From NCBI GenBank assembly GCA_025465465.1, contig JAODND010000035.1, positions 1-64,000 on the forward strand: a stretch of DNA of 64,000 nucleotides. The letters run 5' to 3'. Of the stretch, positions 1 through 7,677 are shown in pieces. The stretch is from Frankiales bacterium (GTDB lineage: Bacteria > Actinomycetota > Actinomycetes > Mycobacteriales > SCTD01). Positions within the stretch are counted from its first letter, which is position 1, and each line of letters begins with the position of its first letter. Both the position numbers and the translations under genes were made by a program. The notes beneath the pieces are model-generated. The model saw only the letters and a list, made by a program, of their open reading frames with translations, was not told where the DNA came from and searched no databases.

Positions 1-345
1 GACGAACGGTGCGGCGGGCACCCGGAGCCGGCGGCGGCGCGGGCCGGCGAGGTCGGCCACGTGTCCGAGCGCGCGCCGCTCGAAGGCCCCAAGGCCGTCG
101 CGGTCGCTGTCGATGATGTCGACGGCGACCTGGGGGGCGCCGTTCTCGACGGCGGCAGCGGCGAGGGTCAGATCGGTCTCGAGGGTCAGCCGCAGGCTGT
201 CGACCTCACGGAGCAGGGCGTCCAGGGCACCGACGCGCGGCACGTCCGGAAGGAGGCTGGCGGCGGTCTCGTGGCGATCCTCGGGTGGCGCGGGAGGACG
301 CTGCAGCCGCAGGCGGCGACGGTGCCGTCCCTGCTGCTCGGTCAT
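1..345 (-). CDS. Unidentified protein, N-terminal 115 residues (cut by window edge)
   Basis: The frame is open on the minus strand from an ATG at 345 to the left edge, so only the first 115 residues are visible. The start is a strongly basic stretch (MTEQQGRHRRRLRLQ). An acidic, leucine/alanine-rich segment predicted to be helical follows, and then a second Arg-rich run (PRRRRLR). There is no signal peptide or membrane segment. I do not recognise the family. The start is supported because the frame is divergent from the F420 reductase at 511 with a 165-nt gap, which could hold promoters for both. Codon use (G/C in third positions) supports real coding over the competing plus-strand frame. Confidence 0.5.
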   Translation of the reverse strand, partial: MTEQQGRHRRRLRLQRPPAPPEDRHETAASLLPDVPRVGALDALLREVDSLRLTLETDLTLAAAAVENGAPQVAVDIIDSDRDGLGAFERRALGHVADLAGPRRRRLRVPAAPFV

Positions 346-510
346 CCCGGTGCTCCTGTCCGAATTGGTGCGTATCGACCTCTTTCGCCGCGGGCGGGAC
401 TTCTCCTGCCTCCCGGACCCAGCGATCTTGCTGCGAGTCTTCCATGCGCTGACGACCCGCCCCTTGAGCCGCTGCGGAGGACTTCGACACGCCTTGGCAG
501 ACTCCTTCCC

Positions 511-1173
511 ATGAGTGATCTTCCTGCCCCCGAATCTGCTGTCCTCGCCGTGCTCGGGGGGACCGGCGAGCAGGGCCGCGGCCTGGCCAGGCGGTTTGCG
601 TTGGCCGGGCACGACGTGGTGCTGGGTTCGCGTTCGGCGGAGCGCGCCCAGGCGGCAGCTGAAGGGCTGCCCGGCACGGTCAGCGGAGCCGCGAACGCCG
701 ACGCCGCGGCAAAAGCGGACGTCGTGATCTGCGCGGTGCCCTGGGAGGGCCACAAGGAGCTGCTCCAGGAGCTCGCACCGATCCTGGCCGGCAAGGTCGT
801 CGTCGACTGCGTGAACCCGCTCGGCTTCGACAAGCAGGGCGCCTTCGCACTGCCGGTCGAGGAGGGCAGCGCCGCCGAGCAGGCCGCTCTGGTGCTCCCC
901 GAGAGCCGGGTCGTCGCCGCGTTCCACCATGTCAGCGCGGTGCTGCTGCTCGACGAGGACGTGCCCTCGATGGACACCGACGTGCTCGTCCTCGGCGACG
1001 ACCGCGAGGCCACCGACCTGGTGCAGGCACTCGTCGGCCGGATCACCGGCATGCGCGGCATCTATGCCGGTCGCCTCCGCAACGCCCACCAGGTCGAGGC
1101 GCTCACGGCCAACCTCATCAGCGTCAACCGCCGCTACCAGGCGCACGCGGGCCTGAGGGTCACCGACGTCTAG
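511..1173 (+). CDS. npdG: NADPH-dependent F420 reductase (F420:NADP+ oxidoreductase)
   Basis: A 220-residue Rossmann-fold protein of the F420:NADP oxidoreductase family, which moves hydride between NADPH and the deazaflavin F420 in the cytosol. Residues 11-24 carry the dinucleotide motif LAVLGGTGEQGRGLAR. The strand ADVVICAVPWEGH and the stretch VDCVNPLGFDKQG are typical of this family, as is the C-terminal helix NAHQVEALTANLISVNRRY. The start was placed at ATG 511 because family homology begins a few residues later; the frame is open upstream to 61, but that part has no family character. No clear Shine-Dalgarno sequence is visible. It implies that the organism makes F420, as many actinobacteria do. 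Confidence 0.88.
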   Translation: MSDLPAPESAVLAVLGGTGEQGRGLARRFALAGHDVVLGSRSAERAQAAAEGLPGTVSGAANADAAAKADVVICAVPWEGHKELLQELAPILAGKVVVDCVNPLGFDKQGAFALPVEEGSAAEQAALVLPESRVVAAFHHVSAVLLLDEDVPSMDTDVLVLGDDREATDLVQALVGRITGMRGIYAGRLRNAHQVEALTANLISVNRRYQAHAGLRVTDV

Positions 1174-1219
1174 GGACGACCTGGGTACGCCGGTCGAGCT
1201 GCCGTCGACGGTCCGCCGC

Positions 1220-1912
1220 GTGGTCTCGCTCGTGCCGTCCCTGACGGAGTCGGTGGCGGCCAGTGACCTCCTGGTCGGGGCCACGGACTGGTGCTCGCAC
1301 CCGGCGGACCTCGACGTCGAGCGGGTCCGCGGCACCAAGAACCCGGACGTCGACAAGGTCGTGGCACTCCGTCCGGACCTTGTGCTCGCCAACGCCGAGG
1401 AGAACAGGGCGGAGGACCTCGAGGCCCTGCGCCAGGCGGGTGTCGCCGTCTGGGTGACCTCTCCGCGGACAGTCCCTGAGGCGCTGGTCAGTCTCGCCCG
1501 GATGCTTGATGCGTGTGGCCTCGACAAGCCCGCCTGGCTGACGACGTCGGAGGAGCAGTGGGCCGTGCCCTGGTCGGGCCCCCGGCGCACCGCTGTCGTG
1601 CCGATCTGGCGCCGGCCCTGGATGGCGATCGGGTCAGGCACCTTCACCGGCGACGTCCTCGCGCGGCTCGGGATCGACAACGTGCTCGCCGACCACGAGG
1701 AGCGCTACCCGAAGGTGGAGCTCGACGCCCTTCCGCCGTACCAGCTGGTGGTGCTGCCCGACGAGCCCTATGCGTTCTCGCCGACGGACGGGCCGGAGTG
1801 CTTCAGCGTGCCGAGCAGGTGCGTGAGCGGGCGACACCTCACGTGGTACGGGCCGTCGCTGGCCGAGGCCCGCGACGTCCTGCTGGCTCAGCTCAGCGAC
1901 GTCGACTCATGA
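1220..1912 (+). CDS. Helical-backbone metal/cobalamin-binding (TroA-fold) protein without signal peptide
   Basis: About 230 residues, related to the BtuF/FecB substrate-binding fold: VVSLVPSLTESVAA at the N-terminus, then LVGATDWCSHP, RGTKNPD and LRPDLVLANAEENR. It lacks a secretion signal, as do many actinobacterial members, so a cytosolic role is likely and the ligand is unknown. GTG 1220 is the first canonical start, but the upstream in-frame codons (1175-1219) translate to DDLGTPVELPSTVRR, which resembles the conserved entry into this fold. The true start may therefore be upstream at a non-canonical codon, for example ACG 1166 preceded by GAGGG at 1155. It lies just after the F420 reductase stop and is probably co-transcribed with it. 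Confidence 0.75.
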   Translation: MVSLVPSLTESVAASDLLVGATDWCSHPADLDVERVRGTKNPDVDKVVALRPDLVLANAEENRAEDLEALRQAGVAVWVTSPRTVPEALVSLARMLDACGLDKPAWLTTSEEQWAVPWSGPRRTAVVPIWRRPWMAIGSGTFTGDVLARLGIDNVLADHEERYPKVELDALPPYQLVVLPDEPYAFSPTDGPECFSVPSRCVSGRHLTWYGPSLAEARDVLLAQLSDVDS

Positions 1913-2233
1913 CACCGTGGCGTGCGCCTCGTCGAGGAGCTCTCTGACCACATCAGCGTCGAGACCGCGGTCGAGGCGGACACCGAGCCAGCCGCGGGAG
2001 CCGACGTACGCCGGCCGGTAGTAGACCTCGGGGTCCTCAGCGATCGCCGCCTCCTGGGCACCCGGCGGAGCCGCCATCCAGAGCGCCAGCTTGCCGTCGC
2101 CGTGGTGGTCGTCGTGGCAGGTGACGAACGACTTGCCGCGGCGCTCGAAGAACGTGGGTGCGCCGTGGCTCAGCCGCTCGGTCACACCGTCGATCCTCAG
2201 GCAGTGCGCGCGCACGTCCTCGAACGGGTCCAC
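1907..2233 (-). CDS. MmcQ/YjbR-like protein
   Basis: A 108-residue protein of the MmcQ/YjbR fold. The family-typical features are LSHGAPTFFERRGKSFVT near residues 21-38, the WMAAPPGAQEA segment, and YVGSRGWLGVRLD around residue 76-88. Members are small cytosolic alpha/beta proteins, sometimes described as DNA-binding-like, with no firm biochemical role. Its stop codon overlaps the stop of the convergent binding-protein gene (shared bases 1907-1912). Only 12 nt separate its start from the end of panB, which lies downstream on the same strand in this orientation's upstream direction, so it may be read as the last gene after panB. Confidence 0.8.
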   Translation of the reverse strand: MDPFEDVRAHCLRIDGVTERLSHGAPTFFERRGKSFVTCHDDHHGDGKLALWMAAPPGAQEAAIAEDPEVYYRPAYVGSRGWLGVRLDRGLDADVVRELLDEAHATVS

Positions 2234-2245
2234 GTGCGCATCGTG

Positions 2246-3073
2246 TCAGGTGAACGAGTGCTCCGGGCCGGGGAACTGGCCCTCGCGGACCTCGTCGGCG
2301 TAGGCGCGCACGGCGTCCCCGAGCACGGTGCGCAGGTCGGCGTACTGCTTGGCCAGCTTCAGGCCCTTGGGTGTGAGACCGGCCATGTCGGTCCAGACGA
2401 GCACCTGCGCATCGGTGCCCGCACCGGCGCCGATGCCGATGGTCGGGATGTCGAGCTCCTTGGTGACGCGTTCGGCCAGGTCTGCCGGGACCACCTCGAG
2501 GACGATCGCGAACGCTCCTGCCTCCTGCAGCGCCAGGGCGTCGTCGAGGAGCTGGTCGCCGGCTTCGCCGCGCCCCTGCACCTTGTAGCCGATCGCGTTG
2601 ACGCTCTGTGGCGTGAGGCCCAGGTGACCCATGACGGGGATGCCGGAGTCCGTGAGGAGCTGGACCTGCGGGACCACCCGACGGCCACCCTCGAGCTTGA
2701 CGGCCTGCGCGCCGAGCTGCAGGAACTGGACAGCGCTCTGCAGCGCCTGGGCGGGCGACGCCTGGTAGCTGCCGAAGGGCAGGTCGGCGACGACCATCGG
2801 GCGTTTGGTGCCGCGGACGACCCCGCGGACGAGCGGGATCATGTCGTCCATCGTGACCGGGACGGTCGTGTCGTAGCCGAGGACGTTGTTGCCGGCGCTG
2901 TCACCGACGAGCAGCACGGGGATCCCCGCCTCGTCGAACAGCTGTGCGGTGAGCATGTCGTAGCTGGTGAGCATGGCCCACTTCTCGCCACGTGCCTTCG
3001 CGTCCTGCAGGTCGCGGGTGGTGACACGGCGGTTCACGACCCCGCCGTACAGGGTCTTGAGGTCGTCTGACAC
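2246..3073 (-). CDS. panB: 3-methyl-2-oxobutanoate hydroxymethyltransferase
   Basis: Ketopantoate hydroxymethyltransferase, the first step of pantothenate synthesis: it transfers a hydroxymethyl group from methylene-tetrahydrofolate to 2-oxoisovalerate. The 275-residue length is usual. Visible family landmarks are [32 protein letters not shown] (metal-binding Asp), [40 protein letters not shown] (catalytic Glu region) and [15 protein letters not shown]. The start is GTG 3073, because a GGAGG sits 5 nt upstream and homology begins there; the frame is open for another 486 nt upstream without PanB character. Pantothenate feeds the phosphopantetheine used by the carrier-protein cluster farther right, but the two are not linked in transcription. 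Confidence 0.93.
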   Translation of the reverse strand: MSDDLKTLYGGVVNRRVTTRDLQDAKARGEKWAMLTSYDMLTAQLFDEAGIPVLLVGDSAGNNVLGYDTTVPVTMDDMIPLVRGVVRGTKRPMVVADLPFGSYQASPAQALQSAVQFLQLGAQAVKLEGGRRVVPQVQLLTDSGIPVMGHLGLTPQSVNAIGYKVQGRGEAGDQLLDDALALQEAGAFAIVLEVVPADLAERVTKELDIPTIGIGAGAGTDAQVLVWTDMAGLTPKGLKLAKQYADLRTVLGDAVRAYADEVREGQFPGPEHSFT

Positions 3074-3188
3074 GAGGTCCTCCGGTGGTCGTCTCCAGGC
3101 AGATGTCCCGGGACCCCGCAAGCGTGCCACCGCTGCGCGCGAGTTGTCGCTGTGTTGCGCGTCACGTTCGCGTGGCAGGATCCCGCGC

Positions 3189-3806
3189 ATGGCAGACATC
3201 TGGCCCCTCGTCCATGCCGAGCGGGCTGCCTTGGCAGCCGACCTCGCCGATCTGAGCGCCGCCGAGTGGGCCACGCCCTCACTGGACGCAGGCTGGTCGG
3301 TGCAGGACGTGCTCGCACACATGACGGCCACCGCCCTCATGACCCCGCCGAAGTTCTTCGGGAAGATGCTCGCGTCGGGATTCAGCTTCACGAAGTTCGC
3401 GCAGAAGGAGATCGACAAGGGGACGGCCGGCGGACCGGCGCAGACCCTCGCGGAGTTCCGCGCCGCGGAGACGTCGACGAAGGCACCCCCCGGCCCGAAG
3501 GACTCGTGGCTGGGTGAGACGGTGATCCACGCCGAGGACATCCGCCGCCCGCTGGGCATCCGGCACGACTACCCGGTCGGCGCGGTCGTGCAGACGTTGG
3601 ACTTCTACAAGGGCAGCAACCTCATCGTGGGCACCAAGACCCGCGTCGCCGGGCTCACGCTCAAGGCCGTCGACGCCGACTGGTCGCACGGCACGGGCCC
3701 ACTCGTCGAGGGCCCGGCCCTCTCGCTGCTGCTCGCGGCAACCGGTCGCAAGGTCGCGCTCGACGACCTCACCGGCGACGGCGTCGCGACCCTGCGCACC
3801 CGCTGA
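3189..3806 (+). CDS. DinB/maleylpyruvate-isomerase-fold protein (TIGR03083-type)
   Basis: A 205-residue protein of the mycothiol-dependent maleylpyruvate isomerase-like group. The N-terminal helix bundle has [20 protein letters not shown] (split here only for description), followed by [15 protein letters not shown], where the His is a probable metal ligand, and later [13 protein letters not shown] with a second His/Glu/Asp set. The C-terminal part (about 125-205) matches the small domain that follows in this family. The start is ATG 3189 with AGGA about 8 nt upstream. Most members are functionally uncharacterised; some use mycothiol as cofactor. It converges on nadE with a 7-nt gap. Confidence 0.8.
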   Translation: MADIWPLVHAERAALAADLADLSAAEWATPSLDAGWSVQDVLAHMTATALMTPPKFFGKMLASGFSFTKFAQKEIDKGTAGGPAQTLAEFRAAETSTKAPPGPKDSWLGETVIHAEDIRRPLGIRHDYPVGAVVQTLDFYKGSNLIVGTKTRVAGLTLKAVDADWSHGTGPLVEGPALSLLLAATGRKVALDDLTGDGVATLRTR

Positions 3807-3813
3807 CGCAGCT

Positions 3814-5556
3814 CTACGGGGATTCCTTCCAGCGGCTGGTGATGGGCAGCCGGCGGTCACGGCCGAAGGCCCGGGGCGTGATCTTCGGGCCAGGCGGGTA
3901 CTGCCGCCGCTTGTACTCGGCCTGGTCGACGAGCCGGACCACGCGGTCGATGAGCGGGCCCTCGAAGCCCGCGGCGATCAGCTCCGCCCGGCCCAGGTCG
4001 CGCTCGACGTAGGCGTCGAGCAGCGCATCCAGCACGGGATAGTCGGGCAGCCGGTCGCTGTCGAGCTGACCGGGTGCCAGCTCCGCCGAGGGCGGCTTCT
4101 CGATGCTCGCGATCGGGATCGCGGGGGAGACGGTGTTGCGCCAGCGCGCCAGCGCCCAGACCAGCGTCTTGGGGACGTCCTTGATCGGCGCGAAGCCACC
4201 GGCGCTGTCGCCGTACAGGGTGGAGAAGCCGGTGGCGAGCTCGCTCTTGTTGCCGGTCGTGAGGACGAGGTGGCCGTGCTCGTTCGACAGCGCCATCAGC
4301 AGGGTGCCGCGCACCCGGGCCTGCAGGTTCTCCAGCGCGAGGCCCGTGAGGTCGGTCGACGCGCTGTAGGCCTGCACCATCGGCGCGATCGGGATCACCT
4401 GCCAGTGCAGGCCCAGGGTCTCCGCCAGCTCGTGCGCGTCGTCGATCGACCCCTGGGAGGACCACTCGCCCGGCATGCCGACGACATGCACCCGGTCTGG
4501 GCCCAGTGCGTCGTTCGCGATCGCCGCCACGACGGCGCTGTCGATGCCGCCGGACAGGCCGAGCACCACGCTCTTGAAGCCGTTCTTGTCGACGTAGTCG
4601 CGGGTCGCCGTCACGAGCGCCCCCCACACCTCGGCTTCCTCAGACAGCCGAGCCGCGATGCCCGGCACCAGTGGGGAGTACGGGGGAAGCGGCTGCTCCG
4701 CGAGCACGCACCTGTCGACGTGCATGGTCGTGCCGTCACGAGCGTCCACGTCACCGACGGCGTTGCTGCTTGCCGCCGGCAGGTCGAGATCGACCGCCAG
4801 CAGGCCCTGCTCCCAGACGGGCGCGCGGGCGATGACCGTGCCGTCGGGGTCGACGACGAGCGAGTCGCCGTCATAGACCAGCTCGTCCTGGCCTCCGACG
4901 AGGTTGACGTAGGCGATCGTCGCGCCCGCCTCGAGGGCCCGCCGGGCCACCAGGGCGCCGCGCACGTCGTCCTTGAACCGCTCGTAGGGGCTGGCGTTCG
5001 GGCACAGGATGAGGCCGACCCCGGCGGCCCGGGCGACCGCGATCGGGCCGCCCTCCTGCCAGAGGTCCTCGCAGATCACGATGCCGACGTCGACACCGTG
5101 CAGCCGGATGACGGGGAAGCGGTCGCCGCGCACGAAGTACCGGAACTCGTCGAAGACCCCGTAGTTGGGCAGGTGGTGCTTGGCGTAGGTGGTCATGACC
5201 CGGCCCTGCCAGAGGAGGGCGGCGGCGTTCTGCGGCTCGCCGGCAGGGCGGCCGACGGCGGGCGCCGGGCGGTGGCTCTTGTCGCAGTAGCCGACGACGA
5301 CGGCGAGGTCACCCGCGCCCTCGTCCGCGAGCCGGGTCGCCAGCGCGTTCAGCGTCGCGATGCTGGCGTGCACGAAGGACCGCCGCAGCACCAGGTCCTC
5401 CGGCATGTAGCCGGTCAGCGTCAGCTCGGGGAACACGATCGCGTGGCAGCCGGACTCCCGCGCGTGCGCGACCCAGCGACTGACCTGGTCGGCGTTGCCC
5501 TGCAGGTCCCCCACGGTCGTGTCGATCTGGGCGAGCCCGACGCGCAGCTGCGGCAT
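3814..5556 (-). CDS. nadE: Glutamine-dependent NAD+ synthetase
   Basis: Two-domain NAD+ synthase that amidates nicotinic acid adenine dinucleotide using ammonia from glutamine. The N-terminal nitrilase-like glutaminase domain (about 1-270) has the catalytic triad E44 (FPELTLTGY), K126 (YAKHHLPNYGVFDEFRYF) and C162 (VICEDLW). The C-terminal synthetase domain carries the ATP pyrophosphatase P-loop SGGIDS at 335-340, plus LTTGNKSELATGFSTLYGD. At 580 residues it is shorter than the ~680-residue mycobacterial enzyme and resembles the shorter bacterial type. The ATG at 5556 is the natural start, since homology begins within five residues. The aldo/keto reductase gene lies 10 nt upstream on the same strand, so the two may be co-transcribed. 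Confidence 0.94.
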   Translation of the reverse strand: MPQLRVGLAQIDTTVGDLQGNADQVSRWVAHARESGCHAIVFPELTLTGYMPEDLVLRRSFVHASIATLNALATRLADEGAGDLAVVVGYCDKSHRPAPAVGRPAGEPQNAAALLWQGRVMTTYAKHHLPNYGVFDEFRYFVRGDRFPVIRLHGVDVGIVICEDLWQEGGPIAVARAAGVGLILCPNASPYERFKDDVRGALVARRALEAGATIAYVNLVGGQDELVYDGDSLVVDPDGTVIARAPVWEQGLLAVDLDLPAASSNAVGDVDARDGTTMHVDRCVLAEQPLPPYSPLVPGIAARLSEEAEVWGALVTATRDYVDKNGFKSVVLGLSGGIDSAVVAAIANDALGPDRVHVVGMPGEWSSQGSIDDAHELAETLGLHWQVIPIAPMVQAYSASTDLTGLALENLQARVRGTLLMALSNEHGHLVLTTGNKSELATGFSTLYGDSAGGFAPIKDVPKTLVWALARWRNTVSPAIPIASIEKPPSAELAPGQLDSDRLPDYPVLDALLDAYVERDLGRAELIAAGFEGPLIDRVVRLVDQAEYKRRQYPPGPKITPRAFGRDRRLPITSRWKESP

Positions 5557-5566
5557 GGGCGAGAGC

Positions 5567-6415
5567 CTACGAGGCGGCCTTGAGGAGCGCTTCGTACTCG
5601 TCGTCGGTGAGCACGACCTCGGCCGCTGCGCAGTTCTCCTCGACGTGCGCGACGGAGCCGGTGCCCGGGATCGGCAGCATCACGGGCGATCGCTTGAGCA
5701 GCCAGGCGAGGGCGAGCTGAGCGTGCGTCGCGTCGTGGTCACGTGCGATCTCGTCGAGCAGGCCGCCCGGCTTGGCGAGCTCGCCCGCCTGCACCGGAAA
5801 CCACGGGATGAAGCCGATGCCCTCGCGCTCGCAGTAGTCGAGGACCTCCTCGGACTGCCGGTTGGCCAGGTTGTAGAGGTTCTGCACCGTGACGACCTCG
5901 ACGACGGCGCGGGCCTGCTCGATCTCCGCGACGGTCACCTCCGAGAGGCCGATGTGCCGGATGAGCCCGGCGTCCTGCAGCTCCTTCACCGCCCCGAGCG
6001 ACTCCTCCACGGGCACCTTGGCGTCGATGCGGTGCAGCTGCCAGAGGTCGATGCGGTCGACGCCGAGCCGACGCAGGCTCATGTGCACGCACTGCCGCAG
6101 GTACTCGGGCCGCCCGACCTGCTCCCAGATCCCCGGCCCGCTGCGGGTCAGGCCGCCCTTCGTCGCGACCACGACGTCGGTGTAGGGGTGCAGCGCGTCA
6201 TGGATGAGGTCCTCGCTGACGAACGGCCCGTAGCTGTCGGCCGTGTCGATGAAGTCGACACCGAGCTCGACCGCCCGCTTCAGCACCTGCTTGGCGACCT
6301 CGGGGTCCTTGGGCGGACCCCAGATCCCGTCGCCCGTGATGCGCATCGCACCGAACCCGAGCCGGTTGACCGTGAGGTCTCCGCCGATCGCGAACGTACC
6401 GCTTGCCTTGGTCAC
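5567..6415 (-). CDS. Aldo/keto reductase
   Basis: A 282-residue NADPH-dependent aldo/keto reductase of the (beta/alpha)8 fold. The catalytic tetrad is visible: D57 and Y62 in [11 protein letters not shown]86 in VATKGGL and H128 in LWQLHRID. The C-terminal nucleotide-binding part contains [14 protein letters not shown]. It resembles the oxidoreductases related to YdbC/PdxI that reduce pyridoxal-type or small aldehyde substrates, but the substrate cannot be read from sequence. The ATG at 6415 is divergent from the methyltransferase gene. It is followed after 10 nt by nadE. Confidence 0.9.
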   Translation of the reverse strand: MTKASGTFAIGGDLTVNRLGFGAMRITGDGIWGPPKDPEVAKQVLKRAVELGVDFIDTADSYGPFVSEDLIHDALHPYTDVVVATKGGLTRSGPGIWEQVGRPEYLRQCVHMSLRRLGVDRIDLWQLHRIDAKVPVEESLGAVKELQDAGLIRHIGLSEVTVAEIEQARAVVEVVTVQNLYNLANRQSEEVLDYCEREGIGFIPWFPVQAGELAKPGGLLDEIARDHDATHAQLALAWLLKRSPVMLPIPGTGSVAHVEENCAAAEVVLTDDEYEALLKAAS

Positions 6416-6486
6416 GCCATCTCCTCATGCGTCCGAGAGAAAGTCCTCCTACCCGCGCTAACCCGGCGCGCGACACACTCCTTCCC

Positions 6487-7230
6487 GTGGAACAGGGACG
6501 AGCCTCAGAGACCGCTCAGCGGGTCGCGGCGCAGCGGCTGACGTTTGCCCGGCTCCCCGGCCGAGGCGATCCGGAGGCCGATGACGCACTGCACCGCGAC
6601 GTGGCTGCCGGGATCGCGTGGGAGCCGACTCCGATGACCCGCTACCTCGCGGCCAGGACGGCCTTCTTCGACCGGACTGTCGTCGACTGGAAGGGCACGC
6701 AGGTGGTCGCGCTCGGGGCTGGGTACGACGGTCGCTCGCTGCGCTACTCAGGCGCGCGGTGGTGGGAGCTCGACCATCCCGCCACGCAGACCGACAAGCT
6801 GGCCCGGATGGCTCGGCTCGGCATCTTGTCCGACACCGTGTTCGTGGGAGCCGACTTCCTGGTCGACGACCTCGAGCTGCCGGGGCACGACGCAGCGCTG
6901 CCGACGCTCTTTCTCTGCGAGGGGTTGCTGGCGTACCTGCCCGACCCGGCCCGGCTGCTCATGTGGGCGGCATCGGTCGCGGCACCCGGATCCGTGCTCG
7001 CCGCCGAGGTGCCCGTGACCGCGCAGGTCTCCAGCGAGACGCGTGAAGCCTTGCGGGACAGCGTCTCCAGGGTGGGTGAACCCATGGCGGAGCCGTGGGA
7101 CCGTCCCACGTTGGCAGCCCGCTTCTCGTCCTACCGGTGGTCCGTCGTCTCTGCCGTGGACGCGCGTGGCGGGCCGATCGACGAGAGCCCCCTCACGGCG
7201 GCGTTCGTCGTGGCGGAGGTCCTGGCCTAG
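6487..7230 (+). CDS. Class I SAM-dependent methyltransferase (LCMT/PPM-type)
   Basis: A 247-residue protein of the leucine carboxyl methyltransferase-like family common in actinobacteria. Visible signatures are SETAQRVAAQRL at the start, the substrate/SAM segment MTRYLAARTAFFD, the glycine-rich SAM loop VVALGAGYDGRSLRY, the acidic WWELDHPATQ and the FLCEGLLAYL strand. The substrate is unknown. The start was set at GTG 6487, where family homology begins; an in-frame ATG at 6427 would leave only 11 nt to the divergent aldo/keto reductase and would add a proline-rich tail without homology. The 3' end overlaps the convergent membrane-protein gene by 4 nt. Confidence 0.8.
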   Translation: MEQGRASETAQRVAAQRLTFARLPGRGDPEADDALHRDVAAGIAWEPTPMTRYLAARTAFFDRTVVDWKGTQVVALGAGYDGRSLRYSGARWWELDHPATQTDKLARMARLGILSDTVFVGADFLVDDLELPGHDAALPTLFLCEGLLAYLPDPARLLMWAASVAAPGSVLAAEVPVTAQVSSETREALRDSVSRVGEPMAEPWDRPTLAARFSSYRWSVVSAVDARGGPIDESPLTAAFVVAEVLA

Positions 7231-7592
7231 CGGATGCGGACGGGGAGCCGCTCGCCCTCGTCGAAGAACGCCCGGGTGGAGGGCAGCGCCAAGATGACGA
7301 GCATGACAGCCGCGCCGGTCGACGCGTTGTTGCCGAGCCAGAACGCCGTGACCATCGCGGCCGATGCCGTGACCATGAGCGCCCACCAGGCGAGCCGGAT
7401 CGGCAGTGTCATGAGGCGCGCGCCGAGCAGCAGGGCGGACGCGCAGACGAGCAGGACCCAGGCGTTGTCGATGTCCCGGAAGACCTCGGTGAGCCCGAGC
7501 GCGATGAGCGCCCAGGCGCAGAGCGCGGAGTAGGCCGAGAGGGCTCGCAGCGGCAACGGCATTCCGTCGAGGCGGAAGAGCAGGCGCTTCAT
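7227..7592 (-). CDS. Small membrane protein of unknown function
   Basis: A 121-residue protein with about four hydrophobic helices: around 18-38 (ALSAYSALCAWALIALGL), 44-60 (WVLLVCASALLLGARL), 66-83 (LAWWALMVTASAAMVTAF) and 91-103 (TGAAVMLVILALP). The N-terminus is short and basic (MKRLLFRLDG) and the C-terminus is charged. I recognise no catalytic motif. It stands alone: the gene overlaps the convergent methyltransferase by 4 nt, and the next minus-strand gene (GH2) ends 85 nt before its start at 7592. Confidence 0.7.
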   Translation of the reverse strand: MKRLLFRLDGMPLPLRALSAYSALCAWALIALGLTEVFRDIDNAWVLLVCASALLLGARLMTLPIRLAWWALMVTASAAMVTAFWLGNNASTGAAVMLVILALPSTRAFFDEGERLPVRIR

Positions 7593-7677
7593 GCGCGGGC
7601 GTGTCCTTCGGTTGGGCTGGGTACCCCCAAGGCTAACGCCGCACGTGCCTTCTCGGGCAATCGGTCACAGGTGATGT

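Noticed and set aside
61..510. N-terminal extension of the F420 reductase frame
   Set aside because: The extension has no family character and overlaps the divergent partial gene; homology begins after ATG 511.
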